Below, piece by piece: positions 1 to 8,638 of a DNA stretch of 64,000 bases. The position numbers and the translations under genes are program-made. Under the pieces are notes generated by a model. That model was given only the letters and a program-made list of their open reading frames with translations, ran no database searches and was not told the origin of the DNA. Numbering within the stretch: position 1 is the first letter of the stretch; the number at the start of each line of letters is the position of its first letter. The stretch is from CAIYZT01 sp947461435 (GTDB lineage: Bacteria; Pseudomonadota; Alphaproteobacteria; Rhodobacterales; Rhodobacteraceae): contig OZ260083.1 of NCBI GenBank assembly GCA_965284435.1, positions 2,108,001 to 2,172,000 on the forward strand, given 5' to 3'.

Positions 1-1
1 C

Positions 2-1246
2 CGCAGCTATCTGGATGCCGTCGGCGGTATGTGGTGCACCAACATTGGTCTTGGGCGCCGCGAGATTGCTGATTGCATGGCCGATCAGGCGATGCGGCTT
101 GGTTATTCCAACTTCTTTGTGGACACCACCAACGATGCCGCAGCCCGATTGGCCGCAAAATTGGCGGAATTGGCCCCGGGGGATCTGAACCGGGTGCATT
201 TTACAACAGGCGGATCCACGGCCGTTGACACGGCGGTGCGCATGGTCAGCTTTTACCATCATGCCCGCGGCAATCCGCACAAAACGGGCATCGTGGCCCG
301 CGAAAATTCGTACCACGGGTCCACCTATTTGACGCAATCTGTCGGCAACAGAAACGGCGATCGGATTGAGGAGTTTCGGTACAAGGAAGAGGGAATTTGG
401 CACCTGACCTGCCCAAATCCCTATCGTCGGCCGGATCATCTGAGTCCCGAGCAATTCACTGATTTTCTGATTGCGGAATTTGAGGCGCTGATCGCCCGCG
501 TTGGGGCCGACCGAATTGGTGGCTTCATCGCTGAGCCGATCCAAGCGTCGGGCGGGATCATCATTCCGCCTGATGGCTATCTTTTCAGGATGTGGCAGGT
601 TTGTCAAAAGCACGACATCCTGTTCATTGCCGATGAAGTTGTGACGGCTTTTGGCCGCGTGGGTCATTGGTTTGCGTCCTTGGCCGAATTTGGGGTTCAG
701 CCCGATATCGTGACAACGGCCAAGGGTTTGACATCGGGTTATATCCCCCTGGGCGCCATGATCTTTTCCGACAAGATCTGGAATGTCATGGCAAAGGGCG
801 GTGAGCGTTGGTTTACCTCGGGGTTGACCTATTCCGGCCATCCGGTGGCCTGTGCCGTTGCCCTGAAAAACATCGAGATCATCGAGCGCGAGGGCCTTTT
901 GGCCCATGCCGCATCCGTGGGCAGCTATTTTGAACGCCGCCTTCAGGATTTGGCCCATTTGCCGCTTGTGGGCGACACGCGGGGCAAAAAGCTGATGCTG
1001 TGCGTCGAAAATGTGTCGAACAAAGAGACCAAGGTGCCCTTGCCGGACGGGGTCAACGAAAGCAAACGAATCTCTGATCTATGCGAAGACATGGGCCTTA
1101 TGGTTCGGCCCATCGGGCATTTGAACGTGATGAGCCCGGCCTTGACGATCACCGAACCCGAAGTTGATTTTGTGGTCGAGACCTTGGAGAAGGCGATCCG
1201 CCGGGTGACCGATGATCTGGTACGCGAAGGCTACAAGATCGGCTGA
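2..1246 (+). CDS. Class III aminotransferase, 5' truncated by window edge
   Basis: PLP-dependent aminotransferase of the omega-amino-acid/diamine class. The reading frame is open to the first bases of the window (it reads RSYLDAVGGMWCTNIG before the first internal Met at 29), so the true start lies upstream. Visible family signatures are FTTGGSTAVDTA (cofactor phosphate region), GGFIAEPIQASGG, DEVVTAFGR, and TTAKGLTSGYIPLG, where the Lys encoded at 722-724 is the expected Schiff-base residue. The C-terminal part is complete and ends at 1246. An agmatinase gene follows 210 bases downstream on the same strand. Agmatinase makes putrescine, so a putrescine or related amine:pyruvate transaminase is a reasonable inference, but substrate cannot be read from sequence alone. 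Family assignment is certain; substrate is not. Confidence 0.9.
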   Translation, partial: RSYLDAVGGMWCTNIGLGRREIADCMADQAMRLGYSNFFVDTTNDAAARLAAKLAELAPGDLNRVHFTTGGSTAVDTAVRMVSFYHHARGNPHKTGIVARENSYHGSTYLTQSVGNRNGDRIEEFRYKEEGIWHLTCPNPYRRPDHLSPEQFTDFLIAEFEALIARVGADRIGGFIAEPIQASGGIIIPPDGYLFRMWQVCQKHDILFIADEVVTAFGRVGHWFASLAEFGVQPDIVTTAKGLTSGYIPLGAMIFSDKIWNVMAKGGERWFTSGLTYSGHPVACAVALKNIEIIEREGLLAHAASVGSYFERRLQDLAHLPLVGDTRGKKLMLCVENVSNKETKVPLPDGVNESKRISDLCEDMGLMVRPIGHLNVMSPALTITEPEVDFVVETLEKAIRRVTDDLVREGYKIG

Positions 1247-1456
1247 GGGTGCGGCGTCGGTCGTGCGCCGTCACCTTGTGCAGGAGGTGGAAGGCAAGAT
1301 ATTGATGAATAAAGGAAAAGCGTATTCCTGTGGTCTGCACGCCAGCGCAACACTTGACTTTTTCCCGATGTCGTGACCAATGCGGGCATCCGGATCCGCG
1401 GCGTCTCCGGGGCAAAACCAATGACGACGTGACGAGATATTCCGGATCACAACATC

Positions 1457-2422
1457 ATGGCTTTGGAAGATGCCAAGTCCCAAGTGGACACCGCTTTCAC
1501 GCGCGCGGGCCTGCGCGGATATGCCTTTGAAAACGCGTTTGGGGGGGCAACCTCTTTCTTGAGGCGGACCTATAGCAAGGATCTGACCGGGGTCGACCTT
1601 GCGATCACCGGCGTTCCTTTTGATCAGGCGGTGACGCACCGCGCTGGCACCAGGTTTGGGCCGCGCGCGATCCGTGAAGCCTCGTCTTTGATGCCCTATG
1701 ATCCGCCCTATGGCTGGCCCACCAATCCGCTGGAGGAGATGGCCATCGTTGATTACGGCGACTGTGCATTTGACTATGCCAAAGTCGCTGACTTTCCGGA
1801 AACGTTGACGGCGCATATCCGCACCATCTTGCAGGCCGGGGCAGGGTCGATCACGCTGGGCGGTGATCATTACATCACCTTCCCGATCCTCAAGGCCTAT
1901 GCGGAAAAGTTCGGACCGCTGTCCGTGATCCATTTTGATGCCCATTCCGACCTGTGGCCAGACGACGATCTGACCCGGATTGATCACGGCACCATGATGT
2001 ACAAGGCGGTCAAGACGGGTCTTGTGGATCCTAAAAGGTCTGTACAAGTGGGTATTCGCACGACGACGGAAGATTACCTTGGCGTGAACGTGATTGACGC
2101 ACGCGAGGTGCATGAAAAGGGCATTGCCGCCTGTGTGGCCAAGATCAAAGACATCGTCGGCGACCGCGCGACTTATGTGACCTTTGATATCGATGCGCTG
2201 GATCCGGCCTTTGCGCCGGGCACGGGCACACCCGTTTGGGGCGGGTTGCTGTCTTGGCAAGCCGCCGCCATCTTGCGGGACTTGGCCGGGATCAACATGG
2301 TTGGCGGAGACGTGGTTGAGGTTTCCCCACCCTATGATACCACTGGCGCCACGGCGATTGCCGGGGCCCATGTCGGGTACGAGTTGATCTGTTTGTACCA
2401 CTGGGCGCGCACACAACGATGA
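1457..2422 (+). CDS. speB: Agmatinase (ureohydrolase family)
   Basis: Hydrolyses agmatine to putrescine and urea in the cytoplasm. The 321-residue protein has the full set of manganese-binding ureohydrolase motifs: GGDHY, FDAHSD and FDIDALDPAFAPGTGTPV, which supply the His and Asp ligands of the binuclear centre. The length is normal for agmatinases. The ATG at 1457 has only a weak ribosome binding site (TCCGGA upstream). It follows a class III aminotransferase and overlaps the next gene by four bases (ATGA at 2419), suggesting one transcript. Guanidinobutyrase or another ureohydrolase specificity is possible, since these enzymes share all motifs, but agmatinase is the best single call. Confidence 0.88.
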   Translation: MALEDAKSQVDTAFTRAGLRGYAFENAFGGATSFLRRTYSKDLTGVDLAITGVPFDQAVTHRAGTRFGPRAIREASSLMPYDPPYGWPTNPLEEMAIVDYGDCAFDYAKVADFPETLTAHIRTILQAGAGSITLGGDHYITFPILKAYAEKFGPLSVIHFDAHSDLWPDDDLTRIDHGTMMYKAVKTGLVDPKRSVQVGIRTTTEDYLGVNVIDAREVHEKGIAACVAKIKDIVGDRATYVTFDIDALDPAFAPGTGTPVWGGLLSWQAAAILRDLAGINMVGGDVVEVSPPYDTTGATAIAGAHVGYELICLYHWARTQR

Positions 2423-2865
2423 GGGGTTTCATGCAGCTGGTGGTCATTCTGACGATCCTGATTCTGGTCGGGTTCATGGGCTTTGTCAGATTTTCAAAGA
2501 ATGATCCGGCGCACTGGAACGTGGAGCCGGCGGCTGCCCTTTCGGAAATCGTTGATGGGCAGGTTCGGGCGTTGACGGGCGGCGCGGTGATGCGTTTGTC
2601 CGGCGGGCGGCAGACCTTGGACCGTCTTGCCGAAACGGCGTCCGCCACGGCGCGCACATCTGTATTTGCGGGCTCTGTGCCAGAGGGGCGGATCACGTGG
2701 ATCACGCGCTCTGCGCTTTGGGGATTTCCTGACTTTACCACGGCGCAAGAAATGCCGGACGGCACAATTGCTGTTTGGGCAAGGCTGCGATTTGGCGAGG
2801 GGGATATGGGCGTGAACGCCGAACGGCTGCGCGCCTGGAAGGATGCGCTGCAAGCCAAACTGTGA
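2419..2865 (+). CDS. DUF1499 family membrane-anchored protein
   Basis: A protein of 148 residues with one N-terminal hydrophobic segment (about residues 5-24) followed by a soluble domain. The domain pattern (TASATARTSVFAGS, ITWITRSALWGFPDFTTAQ) matches my recollection of the DUF1499 family, whose function is unknown. It overlaps the agmatinase stop by four bases, so translation is probably coupled. A second start at 2431 has a better ribosome binding site (GAGGGG four bases upstream) and begins directly at the membrane segment, so the true protein may be four residues shorter. No catalytic residues are recognisable. Confidence 0.75.
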   Translation: MRGFMQLVVILTILILVGFMGFVRFSKNDPAHWNVEPAAALSEIVDGQVRALTGGAVMRLSGGRQTLDRLAETASATARTSVFAGSVPEGRITWITRSALWGFPDFTTAQEMPDGTIAVWARLRFGEGDMGVNAERLRAWKDALQAKL

Positions 2866-2868
2866 TGG

Positions 2869-2893
2869 GTCCGGGGGCCATTAGCCCCCGGAC
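2869..2893. terminator. Stem-loop between convergent genes
   Basis: A perfect 10-bp inverted repeat (GTCCGGGGGC, loop CATTA, GCCCCCGGAC) lies in the 33 bases between the convergent stop codons of the DUF1499 gene and the DEAD-box helicase gene. There is no T-run on either side, so it is not a textbook intrinsic terminator. Its position and stability suggest a shared transcript end or a 3' stabiliser. Confidence 0.5.
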
Positions 2894-2898
2894 ATCGC

Positions 2899-4521
2899 TT
2901 ATGCTTCAGATTCGGCCGTTTGATCCGCTTCATCCGCGTCGCGGACGAGCGAAGTCTTCAGCGCGAAACTGCGCAAGATGAAGTCTGGAACATGGTCGCC
3001 CAAGCCCAAGACGCGGTGATCATCCCGCTGCCCGCGATCGCGGCGATCTGGCGCACGGTCATGGCTGCGATCTGGCGCACGGTCATGGCTGCGCTCTGGC
3101 ATGCGCGTGTCGTCCCGACGCTCGCGCGGGCGATCATCACGAGGGCGGTCGTCACGGACACGCTCTTCCCGCTTTGGGGTCTCTGCGCGCTGTTCCAACT
3201 CTTCTGCCACGGGCTGGGCAATCGGCGTCATCGACGCGGGTTCAGCATCTTTGGGCGGACGCGGTGTGCGGTCGCGCCGCTCGTCTGTCTTGCGGCCCCG
3301 CTGCGGCACGGCCCCCCGGCTGCCACGCTCTTCGCGCGGGCGATCCGGGCGATCTGCGACATCTTCCAAGGCGCCGGCAGGAACCTCGCCGCGCGGTATT
3401 TCCATCTTCACCAGGGATTCGATGGCGGCCAAATACTTGGCATCCGACGGAACCGAAATTGTGTAGGCCTTGCCCAACCGTCCGGCCCGGCCCGTGCGGC
3501 CAATGCGGTGCACGTAGTCTTCGGGGTGCGAGGGCACATCAAAGTTGAAAACGTGGCTGACGGCCGGAATGTCGAGCCCGCGCGCAGCCACATCGGAGGC
3601 GACCAACAGGTGCAACGAGCCATCACGGAACGAGTCGAGCGTTTTCATGCGCTGCGACTGTTCCAGATCGCCGTGGATTGGCGCGGCATTGAAGCCGTGC
3701 GATTTCAACGATTTGGCGACAACATCGACGTCCATCTTGCGATTGCAGAAGATGATGGCGTTGGTGCAGGATTCGCCTTCTTCCTTGATCAACGACCGCA
3801 GAACAGCCCGCTTTTCGGTAAAGCTGCGATCTTTGCGGGTGGGGGTAAAGGCGATCAGTTTTTGTTCGATGGTGGTTGACGCCGTTGCCTGGCGGGCAAC
3901 TTCGATTTTGACCGCCCCGGTCAAGAAGGTGTTGGTGATCCGCTCAATCTCAGGGGCCATGGTGGCGGAATAGAAGAAGGTTTGACGCGTGAACGGCGTC
4001 AGCGAGAAAATCCGTTCGATATCGGGGATGAACCCCATGTCAAGCATGCGGTCAGCTTCGTCGACGACCATGATCTGAACGCCCGTCAACAACAGCTTGC
4101 CGCGTTCGAAATGATCCAAAAGCCGGCCCGGGGTGGCGATCAGAACGTCGACGCCGCGATCGATCAACTTGTCTTGTTCGCCAAAGGACACGCCGCCAAT
4201 CAGCAAGGCTTTGGTCAGTTTGGTATATTTGGCATAAACTTCAAAGTTTTCGGCAACCTGAGCCGCAAGTTCGCGGGTCGGTGCCAACACCAAAGACCGG
4301 GGCATCCGTGCGCGCGCGCGGCCTTGCCCCAGCAGGGTGATCATGGGCAATGTGAAACTTGCCGTTTTTCCCGTGCCCGTTTGCGCAATGCCCAGAACAT
4401 CTTTGCCTTGCAAAGCATGCGGAATGGCTTGGGCCTGGATCGGCGTTGGGGTTTCGTAGCCGGCCTCAGCAACGGCTTGAAGTACGCGCGGGTCAAGCGC
4501 GAGATCAGAAAATTTTATCAT
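2899..4521 (-). CDS. DEAD-box ATP-dependent RNA helicase
   Basis: RNA helicase of the RhlE-like group, remodelling RNA in ribosome assembly or mRNA decay. The core (about residues 1-380) shows the Q-motif region, AQTGTGKT (Walker A), PTRELAAQ, TPGRLLDH, VDEADRML (DEAD box), YSATM, and HRIGRTGRAG. The remaining 160 residues are a charged Arg/Asp/Glu-rich tail, as in many RhlE proteins, and contain short repeats of the type RSHDRAPD encoded by a tandem DNA repeat. The start at 4521 (MIKFSDLALDPRV) matches the family N-terminus. An in-frame Met 51 bases upstream would add an unlikely Pro-rich leader. The gene is monocistronic and convergent with the DUF1499 gene. Confidence 0.93.
   Translation of the reverse strand: MIKFSDLALDPRVLQAVAEAGYETPTPIQAQAIPHALQGKDVLGIAQTGTGKTASFTLPMITLLGQGRARARMPRSLVLAPTRELAAQVAENFEVYAKYTKLTKALLIGGVSFGEQDKLIDRGVDVLIATPGRLLDHFERGKLLLTGVQIMVVDEADRMLDMGFIPDIERIFSLTPFTRQTFFYSATMAPEIERITNTFLTGAVKIEVARQATASTTIEQKLIAFTPTRKDRSFTEKRAVLRSLIKEEGESCTNAIIFCNRKMDVDVVAKSLKSHGFNAAPIHGDLEQSQRMKTLDSFRDGSLHLLVASDVAARGLDIPAVSHVFNFDVPSHPEDYVHRIGRTGRAGRLGKAYTISVPSDAKYLAAIESLVKMEIPRGEVPAGALEDVADRPDRPREERGSRGAVPQRGRKTDERRDRTPRPPKDAEPASMTPIAQPVAEELEQRAETPKREERVRDDRPRDDRPRERRDDTRMPERSHDRAPDRSHDRAPDRRDRGQRDDHRVLGLGDHVPDFILRSFALKTSLVRDADEADQTAESEA
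3043..3090. repeat. Two perfect 24-bp tandem copies in helicase tail
   Basis: Two identical adjacent 24-base units (3043-3066 and 3067-3090), followed by a partial degenerate third, encode the RSHDRAPD-type repeats in the C-terminal tail of the helicase. Because the unit is a multiple of three, copy-number changes would keep the frame. Confidence 0.9.
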
Positions 4522-4769
4522 AAGCGTCCTTGGTTGCGGAATCGGTCCGCGGTTTTGAATGGGACGCATCATGTTCCGGGCGCCCCGGCGTCAGTTCTCC
4601 GAACGAGAACGTCTTGGCCGTAAAGGAATTATGGCCCGTGGTCAATGGCGCCTGCTTATTTGCCAAAAATAGATGGGCGCGAACGCAGGGGAAGGCGGCT
4701 TTGTAACCAAAGACCTATGGTCATCAATCAGTTCCTTGGGCAATGAGGCGCAGGAGCGAGGAGAGTCAC

Positions 4770-5348
4770 ATGTCAATCGAACGCCTGTTGAAGACAATTC
4801 ACGGTTGGCTTGGTGTCTTGGTCCTGCCTTGGGTGGTGATTGCCGGTGTGACAGGGCTGTATGAAAACCATCAAAGTCTTGTGGTCGGCCTGCTTCCATC
4901 GGCTTCAACGGGGGCGGAGCGGCTGCAGGATTTGCCGATGGTCGCCATCTCCTCAGAAGACACGGCGCGGCTTGCATCCAGCCTCCTGTCGGGACAGCCC
5001 GGCAAGCCGGAGAGTGTGACGTTCAGGGACCGCAAGGCCCTTAAGGTGGATGGTGCGGCGGCAGATCTTTATGTTGATCTTGCCACGGGCGCCTATTGGA
5101 TCAATGGAACCTTTATTCAATCCTTGTATCAGCCTGATGGTCGCTGGATTGCCAGTTCGGTGCGCTGGTCCAATGTCTTGTCGCGGCTGCATCGAAGGGG
5201 TTGGGTGTCAGATCGGTTTGGTACTTGGCCTGCGGACATAACGGCATGTGCGTTGACGATATTTGGGATCTCGGGGCTTTACCTGTTTGTCGCCCCGCGG
5301 GTTCGCCGGTCCAGAAATCGGCGGGCGCGTCTGCGGGCCCAAACGTGA
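4770..5348 (+). CDS. PepSY-associated transmembrane-like protein
   Basis: A 192-residue membrane protein. The N-terminus (RLLKTIHGWLGVLVLPWVVIAGVTG) is the typical first helix of PepSY-associated membrane proteins, with a His in the helix. A periplasmic domain of roughly 130 residues follows, then a second helix (ACALTIFGISGLYLFV) and a basic tail. A second histidine pair (LSRLHRRG) before the last helix also fits PepSY proteins. The start at 4770 is chosen because GAGGAG lies six bases upstream; a Met 27 bases earlier has no such site. Function is unknown; some relatives sit with iron-reductase genes, but no such neighbour is present here. Confidence 0.7.
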   Translation: MSIERLLKTIHGWLGVLVLPWVVIAGVTGLYENHQSLVVGLLPSASTGAERLQDLPMVAISSEDTARLASSLLSGQPGKPESVTFRDRKALKVDGAAADLYVDLATGAYWINGTFIQSLYQPDGRWIASSVRWSNVLSRLHRRGWVSDRFGTWPADITACALTIFGISGLYLFVAPRVRRSRNRRARLRAQT

Positions 5349-5467
5349 ATCGCACGTTAATAATCGCGGTCTGACGACAAAACCGTCGTTCAAGCCTGCG
5401 ATGCCAATCGGAAGGGTAATAGGGTTGAACCCATATGTTTCCCCCTATCCTTGATTGGAGATTTCAA

Positions 5468-5857
5468 ATGAAATTGTTTCTGGTTCCCTTCCTTTTTGTG
5501 CCCACTCTGGCTTTTGCAGAGGGCACGACCCAGTCCGTTGTGTTCACGTCAAGTTCCGCCGAGCGCGACTATGGCGTTTTCATTGTGGCGGCCCCCTCGG
5601 CCTGTCCCGCGACGCGGTTCGAGGTTGTCGGTGACGGTATTCAGGCCGTATCCGAGGAGTTGTTGGCAGGTCAAAGTGCTGTTTTGCCGCTGGGACGCGG
5701 GTTTTCGCCCGGGGAGCACGGGTTTGATGTGACCTCCATCGGCTGTGCGGCGTCGGTCGAAAGCATGCATTTGATCGACGTCAACAAATCCTCGCCCGGA
5801 CATGGCCGTGCAACGGTCTTGACGGGTGTGGATCCTGTCCGCGCGCCCAGCGATTGA
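5468..5857 (+). CDS. Small secreted protein of unknown function
   Basis: A 129-residue protein with a clear Sec signal peptide (MKLFLVPFLFVPTLAFA, cleavage after AFA). The mature part has two Cys residues (in PSACPATR and SIGCAASV) that could form a periplasmic disulfide. The start at 5468 is preceded by GGAG seven bases upstream; an upstream in-frame Met at 5435 would bury the signal peptide and is less likely. I do not recognise the family. It lies between a PepSY-type membrane protein and the convergent prfC, with only 16 bases to the prfC stop. Confidence 0.65.
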   Translation: MKLFLVPFLFVPTLAFAEGTTQSVVFTSSSAERDYGVFIVAAPSACPATRFEVVGDGIQAVSEELLAGQSAVLPLGRGFSPGEHGFDVTSIGCAASVESMHLIDVNKSSPGHGRATVLTGVDPVRAPSD

Positions 5858-5873
5858 GGCGCGCGTGCGAACG

Positions 5874-7472
5874 CTAGACCATCATTTCCTTGGTCGCCGT
5901 CAGCCGCAATTCGGGGTAATCGCGTTCGACCCGGTCAATATCCCACTTCAGGCGCGTCAAGAACACCGTATCTCCGTCACTATCGACGGCGATATGGCCT
6001 TTGTTGACCGATGTCAGCTTTTCCATCTCGGCCTTTGGGCCCGAAATCCAGCGGGCTGAGGTAAAGTTGCTGGGTTCAAAGCGGACGGGCAAAGAATATT
6101 CCTGCTCAATTCGGCTGGCCAGAACTTCAAACTGCAAGGCCCCCACGACCCCCACGATGTAGCCTGACCCGATCATGGGTTTGAACACTTTCGCCGCGCC
6201 TTCTTCGGCAAATTGCATCAAGGCCTTTTCCAGATGCTTGGCCTTCATCGGATCCATGGCACGGACGCCTTGCAACAACTCGGGCGCAAAGGACGGGATG
6301 CCCTTGAAGTGGAGCATTTCGCCTTCGGTCAAGGCGTCGCCAATGCGCAATTGGCCATGATTGGGAATGCCGATGATATCTCCGGCCCATGCCTCTTCGG
6401 CCAACTCGCGGTCGGCGGCCAAGAACATCACCGGGTTGGCCACAGCCATCGGCTTTTTGGTGCGCACATGCAGAAGTTTCATGCCACGTTCAAAATGGCC
6501 TGAGGCCAGACGCACAAAGGCCACCCTGTCGCGGTGTTTGGCGTCCATGTTGGCCTGAACCTTGAACACAAATCCCGTGACCGGCGTCTCTTCGGCACAA
6601 ATCAATCGTTCGGCCGCCTTTTGGGGCTGCGGTTCGGGGCCGTATTCGCCCATTCCGTCCATAAGTTCCTTGACGCCAAAGGAATTGATCGCCGAGCCGA
6701 ACCAGATCGGCGTCATATGACCTTCCAAAAAGGCCTTGCGGTCAAAGGCGGGCAGAAGTTCGCGCGCCATTTCAATTTCTTCGTGGAATTTTTGCAAAAG
6801 CTCTGCCGGAACATGTTCGGCCAACTTCGGGTCGTTCATTCCATCAATCTTTATGGATTCGGCCACCTTGTTGCGATCGGCCCTGTCCATGATTTCAAGT
6901 CGATCATGCAAAAGGTCGTAGGCGCCGACAAAGTCACGGCCAACGCCGATCGGCCAGCTTGCAGGTGTAACGTCAATCGCAAGATTTTCTTGGATTTCGT
7001 CTATGATTTCAAAAACATCCCGGCTTTCCCTGTCCATCTTGTTGCAAAATGTCAGGATCGGCAGATCGCGCAGGCGGCAGACTTCGAACAGTTTCCGGGT
7101 CTGGGATTCCACGCCTTTGGCCCCATCAATCACCATGATGGCGGCGTCAACGGCTGTCAGGGTGCGATAGGTATCTTCGGAAAAGTCGGAGTGTCCGGGG
7201 GTATCGACAAGGTTAAAGCGGTAATCCCTGAAATCAAAGGACATGGCCGATGCCGAGACGGAAATGCCCCGGTCCGCCTCGATCTTCATGAAGTCGGACC
7301 GGGTGCGCCGCGCTTCGCCTTTGGCGCGCACTTGGCCTGCCATCTGAATCGCGCCCCCGAACAGAAGGAACTTTTCGGTCAAGGTGGTTTTGCCGGCGTC
7401 GGGGTGCGAGATGATCGCAAAGGTCCGGCGGCGGGCGATTTCGGGCGGAAGTGGGGGGCGGTTGGATGACAT
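5874..7472 (-). CDS. prfC: Peptide chain release factor 3
   Basis: GTPase that recycles class I release factors RF1 and RF2 from the ribosome after termination. The 532-residue protein has the translational GTPase motifs: SHPDAGKTT (P-loop), DTPGHSDFSEDTYRTL (switch II), and NKMDRESRD (G4). Domains II and III follow, ending in a conserved C-terminal region (ISGPKAEMEKL). Length is normal for RF3. The RF3-specific DFSEDTYRTL form of switch II separates it from EF-G. It stands alone, convergent with a small secreted protein gene. Confidence 0.97.
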   Translation of the reverse strand: MSSNRPPLPPEIARRRTFAIISHPDAGKTTLTEKFLLFGGAIQMAGQVRAKGEARRTRSDFMKIEADRGISVSASAMSFDFRDYRFNLVDTPGHSDFSEDTYRTLTAVDAAIMVIDGAKGVESQTRKLFEVCRLRDLPILTFCNKMDRESRDVFEIIDEIQENLAIDVTPASWPIGVGRDFVGAYDLLHDRLEIMDRADRNKVAESIKIDGMNDPKLAEHVPAELLQKFHEEIEMARELLPAFDRKAFLEGHMTPIWFGSAINSFGVKELMDGMGEYGPEPQPQKAAERLICAEETPVTGFVFKVQANMDAKHRDRVAFVRLASGHFERGMKLLHVRTKKPMAVANPVMFLAADRELAEEAWAGDIIGIPNHGQLRIGDALTEGEMLHFKGIPSFAPELLQGVRAMDPMKAKHLEKALMQFAEEGAAKVFKPMIGSGYIVGVVGALQFEVLASRIEQEYSLPVRFEPSNFTSARWISGPKAEMEKLTSVNKGHIAVDSDGDTVFLTRLKWDIDRVERDYPELRLTATKEMMV

Positions 7473-7518
7473 GGCGTGGCTTTACCCCATTGACCCGGCC
7501 CCGTAAAGCGGGCCGGGA

Positions 7519-8514
7519 TCAGCGGGGATGCCGCGCCGCAAGGTCACTGACAATTTGGTCAAGATACTGTCGGCCCGCTTCGGTACCGAAATGCGGGTTG
7601 TGCATTAACTCCGGGAACTGCGCGCGCAATGCCTCGGCAATTTCGGGGGGCAGACGCTGTACCGTGGCATCTGACACCATCAGGCTTTCTACGGGCACGC
7701 CCTCGGCATAGATGATTTCGTGCCGATCAAAGATCAGGCTGAAATAGTCGATGTATCCGGTCTCGCGCAGATAAGCGCGTTCGCCATCCACGAAATGTTT
7801 GGCCTGTACCAGAAGCTCTGATGTGGCCAGACCAGCGATCTTTTGGCGTTGGTACAAGAAGATCCGGTGATGCTGGCCAACCACAAGGTCGCCGGAATTT
7901 CCCAAGGCACCGGCAACGATGACCACCGGAGCGAAGGCTGCCGCCGCCTTCATGCGGGCCTGACCGACCCACCGCAGACTTTGGCCGCCGTGATCGCGCG
8001 TCAGGATTTTGTTGCCGGGGCGCAAAGATTCGATCGGCCTTTGTTGGCCATCGGCCATGGTGATCATCGTGCCGCGCCCGAAGGACAGGCAGATCAGGTC
8101 GGCCAATTGCCGGGTGCTTTTGGCCCGCTCTACCTGGATCAGGGTATAAAGATCGCGCGGCGCCAGCGGCGACAAGGGCAGGACCAGTCGTTCAGCCCCT
8201 TCGATATGCAACACCAACAGCTCTACTCTTTCACCCTCGTCGGACATCAGGGTGTAATTGCCTTCCAGCGTGACCAAAGCCCCGGGCTGACCGATCTCTG
8301 ATCCGGCAGCGACGCGTTGGATTTGTCCATCTGGGGCCGTCAGGACCAAACGAAGGGGGGTGGCGCCGGGTTCCAATTCGTAGCTGTCGCCAAGTTCAAC
8401 CTCGTCCGGACCGTTCAGCGCATCGCCAAGGTTGGCCCCGTTCGCGACAAAGATGTCATCGGCCCGCAACAGCAGGCAAACTTGGCCGGGTGTGGAAAGC
8501 AGCTCGTTCGACAT
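7519..8514 (-). CDS. Hint-domain (hedgehog/intein-like) protein
   Basis: A 331-residue protein. Residues 1 to about 140 form an unrecognised, probably beta-rich N-terminal domain. From Cys142 the sequence reads CLSFGRGTMITMADG, then RPIESLRPGNKILTRDHGG and LRWVG, which is the Hint_2 fold pattern of hedgehog/intein autoprocessing domains, followed by VVGQHHRIFLY. Rhodobacteraceae carry many such proteins, usually secreted, but no signal peptide is visible here. The start at 8514 is preceded by AGGTG six bases upstream; longer forms would run into the divergent neighbour. Whether it self-cleaves is unknown: Cys142 and the His-His pair are present. The gene is divergent from an SDR gene with 124 bases between the starts. 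Confidence 0.8.
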   Translation of the reverse strand: MSNELLSTPGQVCLLLRADDIFVANGANLGDALNGPDEVELGDSYELEPGATPLRLVLTAPDGQIQRVAAGSEIGQPGALVTLEGNYTLMSDEGERVELLVLHIEGAERLVLPLSPLAPRDLYTLIQVERAKSTRQLADLICLSFGRGTMITMADGQQRPIESLRPGNKILTRDHGGQSLRWVGQARMKAAAAFAPVVIVAGALGNSGDLVVGQHHRIFLYQRQKIAGLATSELLVQAKHFVDGERAYLRETGYIDYFSLIFDRHEIIYAEGVPVESLMVSDATVQRLPPEIAEALRAQFPELMHNPHFGTEAGRQYLDQIVSDLAARHPR

Positions 8515-8638
8515 TACGGTCACCTGATCTTTTGGCCTTGGCAGTTTCGCCAAAGGAATGTCTTTCGACAATACTTCAGCTATGGTCGATCTTGCAGTTA
8601 TCATAGGCTGCAATCTGGCCCAAATTATGGAGATCGAC

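Noticed and set aside
1305..1376. 23-codon open frame before agmatinase
   Set aside because: The nearest good ribosome binding site (AGGAGGT) is too far from the ATG, and the sequence is not recognisable.
1271..2416. Long minus-strand open frame opposite agmatinase
   Set aside because: It lies fully antisense to speB, has no recognisable motif and a low-complexity, His/Arg-rich composition typical of a shadow frame.
5401..5432. Possible tRNA-like or hairpin element around GGGTTGAACCC
   Set aside because: The palindrome is too short and no cloverleaf can be formed around it.
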